Assembly: GCA_013433145.1 (NCBI GenBank)
Contig: CM024169.1
Span: 8,812,817 to 8,876,816 of the forward strand
Origin: Ascaris suum
Taxonomy: Eukaryota; Nematoda; Chromadorea; Rhabditida; Ascarididae
Direction of reading: 5' to 3'
Length of the DNA: 64,000 nt
The notes below the pieces were generated by a model. The model did not search any database. It was not told the DNA's origin and saw nothing but the letters and a program-made list of their open reading frames with translations. The position numbers and the translations under genes are program-made. Numbering within the stretch: the stretch's first letter is position 1; every line of letters begins with the position of its first letter. Shown piece after piece: positions 37,201 through 64,000 of the stretch.

Positions 37201-38559
37201 AGTCGCTTGGTTTATATGAGCTACGATAATGTTTAGTGAACATCGTATGCGTCTGAGATATGCGTGTATAGTGGCCAGTATTTTTGACAACAGTAAGTTA
37301 GTCTCGGGATATTTGCGCCCAGTACTACTGTCTGCTTTATGAATGTCTCTTAGTATGTATGTCAACAGTTGAAGTGGTCACAGTTTGTGTGGTACATTTT
37401 TCCTATTGGCCTGCGCCGTATTACAGTTCATCGACGTTATTAGAAGCCTTTATAAGGGGGGAATTGGCAAGGCTGGAATTAAAAGTTTGAATACGCTAGG
37501 TCGCGACGGCATCATCTCTCATCGCCCTCTTCTCCATCCCGACACCAACAACCCGTGAGGGACTCCGATAGGGAGTTCCACAATGACTGGATGTGACGTG
37601 GGTGCATCCGTCATGCATTGGGCAGTTAGGTAAGGGGGTCTCTATACTCGAGTATATTGTAGAGGTGCCACATGCAAATTTCTGGGAGCGTTATTGGTGA
37701 GCATGGAAAGGTTGTTGGGTGGTGAATCATTCGCTTGCACTTGTCATGTGTCGCTTTCTTTCAGTCTTCCACTCCTATTGATTACCGTCTCGTTCGCGTC
37801 GTTCATTACTGCAACTATCGTTATTCTGGCAATATCGAATGCTGTCTATTTCGCATTTTTATTCACTCTGCCTGATGCTTTTTCTTTTTTTATTTTTTTC
37901 TTCCTAGGCAAAGTTTTGCAAATTCAGTAACGCAATGGACGGACTGTCAAGTGTAGTCGAATATTTGGCTTCTTCTAAAGGATTTTTGTGTTGTGCATAA
38001 TTGTTTCTGTCATGAATGATTAGAAATGCTTTTGTTTATTGAAAAAAACTGAAATATTGGAAACAATTTTCCCACTTATGTCTTCTTATGAAAGAGGATT
38101 ACATGAATGTTGTAGCCATTGTTGACTCTGCGTTGAGATATTTTCATTTCAACATTTCCGTCGAGACCGCAATGATATTTGAGTGTCTCAAAATTTGAAC
38201 GCTTGAATATTGCTCAGTTAAGCACTTCTTCAGATTAAATCGTTGAACTTTTTATTAGCTATAGAGCTGCATTAGATGATCATTTACTGGAAACTGTTGG
38301 GGATCCTCATCTGCTCTGTTATTGATTAGTTTAACCCCAAATAAGATCAAAGAAGAAATGAAAGATGCGAGGCGATTTCGTCAATCCATCTTCATCTCTT
38401 CCGTGATGCTGTGATGGTTCATCCCTTCCCCCTCCCCGCTTCCCTCACCTCACATACTTCGTTCTATGGTGCACTCAGTCATTGTTACGCGAGTTTTTCC
38501 TTTCGTTATGCTCACTGTACTTGTTCCCATTTTATAAAAGTCAGCAATTTACAGAGTGT
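34284..38559. other. No gene recognised; probable upstream region of mig-15
   Basis: A 162-codon minus-strand frame at 35,100-35,588 is longer than chance would usually give in this composition, but it is Ser/Arg-rich with no recognisable motif. Nothing else stands out. Confidence 0.5.
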
Positions 38560-38936
38560 ATCGCGAAGAGGGAGAGGTGTGGTAGAGCGTGGACGTTGCC
38601 CTTAGACGTCCTCGGAAGCACCTCAGAATCGGAGCTTCGGTGAGTGGGCAAGTGATTTGCTTGCCGTGCTACTCGATGCACGTCCTATGCGTCGTTGAAC
38701 CGACGGCGTTTCGCTAACGCTTTCGCCGCTAATCTGCATTCTTGGGATCGCAATACTCATCACTGCCACACTTACCTCGCAATACTGGTCAAATTTGGAA
38801 TCGGTCTTAATTCGTGGAAGTGACGTGCAACTGTTCTTGTTAATTATTGCTATTCTTTATTTTTAATTGGTTCGGTTACCGACCCTCTCAACCGTAATCG
38901 ATATCCATACGGCAAGGAAAACATCAAGAGCTGAAA
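38560..38936 (+). promoter_or_regulatory. mig-15: Candidate 5' UTR exon and upstream region of mig-15
   Basis: This stretch is clearly GC-richer than the DNA before it. It contains a strong donor, CTTCG|GTGAGT, at 38,639/38,640 with no useful open frame before it, which would suit an untranslated first exon ending at 38,639. No TATA box is obvious. The acceptor that would join it to the ATG exon is not clear, so this is an inference from composition and one splice signal. Confidence 0.3.
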
Positions 38937-63270
<24,334 letters not shown>

Positions 63271-64000
63271 GTTTTTTCACTTGCGACATTTTTTTTTCTT
63301 TTGTAAATGCATATCCGTTGCAGAAGTATTGTCTGTCCATGTATCTGTTTGTCGGTCCACCTATTCTGGCTTGAAACTCCACCATATCGGTTCCAGTAAA
63401 ATTTTCAAAACGTAGGTTCATCAAGCCCTGCACGACGGGCATTCAGATGCACCAGGTCTGAATTCTATCGAAGATGAGCTTTTGCTAGACGCTATTACAC
63501 CTCAAAGTTTCATCCATCGATTTGCTGAAGAGAGAGCAATTTGTTGAGACATTTAAAATGATCTTTTAAGAATTCATTATCGACCTGTAATCGTGATTTT
63601 TCGTTTCATGAACCTTTTATGTTGGAGTTCCTTGTCCATTTCCAAAGTAATAACAAGTGAAGGCACACAATTCTGAAGCTTGGCCTGCTCTTGCAACAGG
63701 TCAGCTGACAGTTGGATGATTTAAAAACGTGCCGTGGACGTTGCGTTGACTGGCCGAGTTGTATTACACGTGAGTAAGGTGGGTGCTCTCCCAATTGGGA
63801 GAGATTAGTTACAAAATTGTTTTCGGGAAAAGACGAGATGAACGAGGGCAAGAAGCAATTCCGAGTCTTGCGAAACGATAGACCAAGAGTATCTTGCAAT
63901 ATTGTGCCGTATTCAGTATTTGCACTACTATGCCCCACAAGACAGTCATTCAGTGTTCACTCTCAACAAACTTATTGTTCGTTGAAAGAAATCGTTTGAA
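63271..64000 (+). other. mig-15: Presumed last intron of mig-15, running off the window
   Basis: No frame here gives the conserved C-terminal segment of the family. The minus strand has an open frame of 110 codons at 63,606-63,938 without recognisable features. I see nothing else. Confidence 0.6.

Overview
The window is nuclear DNA of a nematode. It is AT-rich, with T-rich introns ending in TTTCAG/TTTTAG, many phase-matched short exons and long (TA)n arrays. One gene carries almost all of the recognisable content: a plus-strand orthologue of Caenorhabditis elegans mig-15, the GCK-IV/MAP4K4-TNIK-MINK (Msn/NIK) protein kinase. Its introns are far longer than those usual in C. elegans. That fits a larger-genome relative such as a parasitic rhabditid, but the species cannot be fixed from this sequence alone.

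Layout. Bases 1-18,900 contain no gene I can name. They hold (TA)n arrays at about 0.92, 1.5 and 17.5 kb and a few GC-richer patches with open frames and isolated splice-like signals, mostly on the minus strand. Bases about 18.9-22.4 kb hold a decayed Penelope-like retroelement: reverse transcriptase pieces in several frames with stop codons, hammerhead-ribozyme-like cores on both sides, and a (TA)n array at its 3' side. A degenerate 29-bp minisatellite of nine units lies at 22,852-23,112. Bases 23.1-38.5 kb are again without a recognisable gene. A possible untranslated first exon of the kinase gene lies near 38.6 kb.

The mig-15 orthologue runs from the ATG at 38,937 to at least 63,270. Twenty-four coding exons join in frame into 1,163 codons with no internal stop. 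Exons 1-8 encode the N-terminal STE20-type kinase domain (about residues 21-288). Exons 9-18 encode a long low-complexity linker with proline-rich PPPPAPPP-type and PLPPTP motifs, the kind that bind SH3 adaptors. Exons 19-24 encode the C-terminal CNH (citron homology) domain. The last ~24 codons of the family (through the usual C-terminal Asn-Trp) are not found before the window ends, so the gene is 3'-truncated here. By family knowledge the protein acts downstream of integrins, Rac and Nck-type adaptors on JNK signalling and cytoskeleton during cell and axon migration.

The most notable points lie in this gene. The conserved acceptor of exon 8 reads GG instead of AG. The preceding intron carries an open, phase-compatible 129-nt cassette. 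A 15-nt in-frame microexon candidate sits just before the CNH domain. Seven of 24 donors have a pyrimidine at +3. Outside the gene, the retroelement with ribozyme-like cores and the 29-bp minisatellite are the clearest structures.
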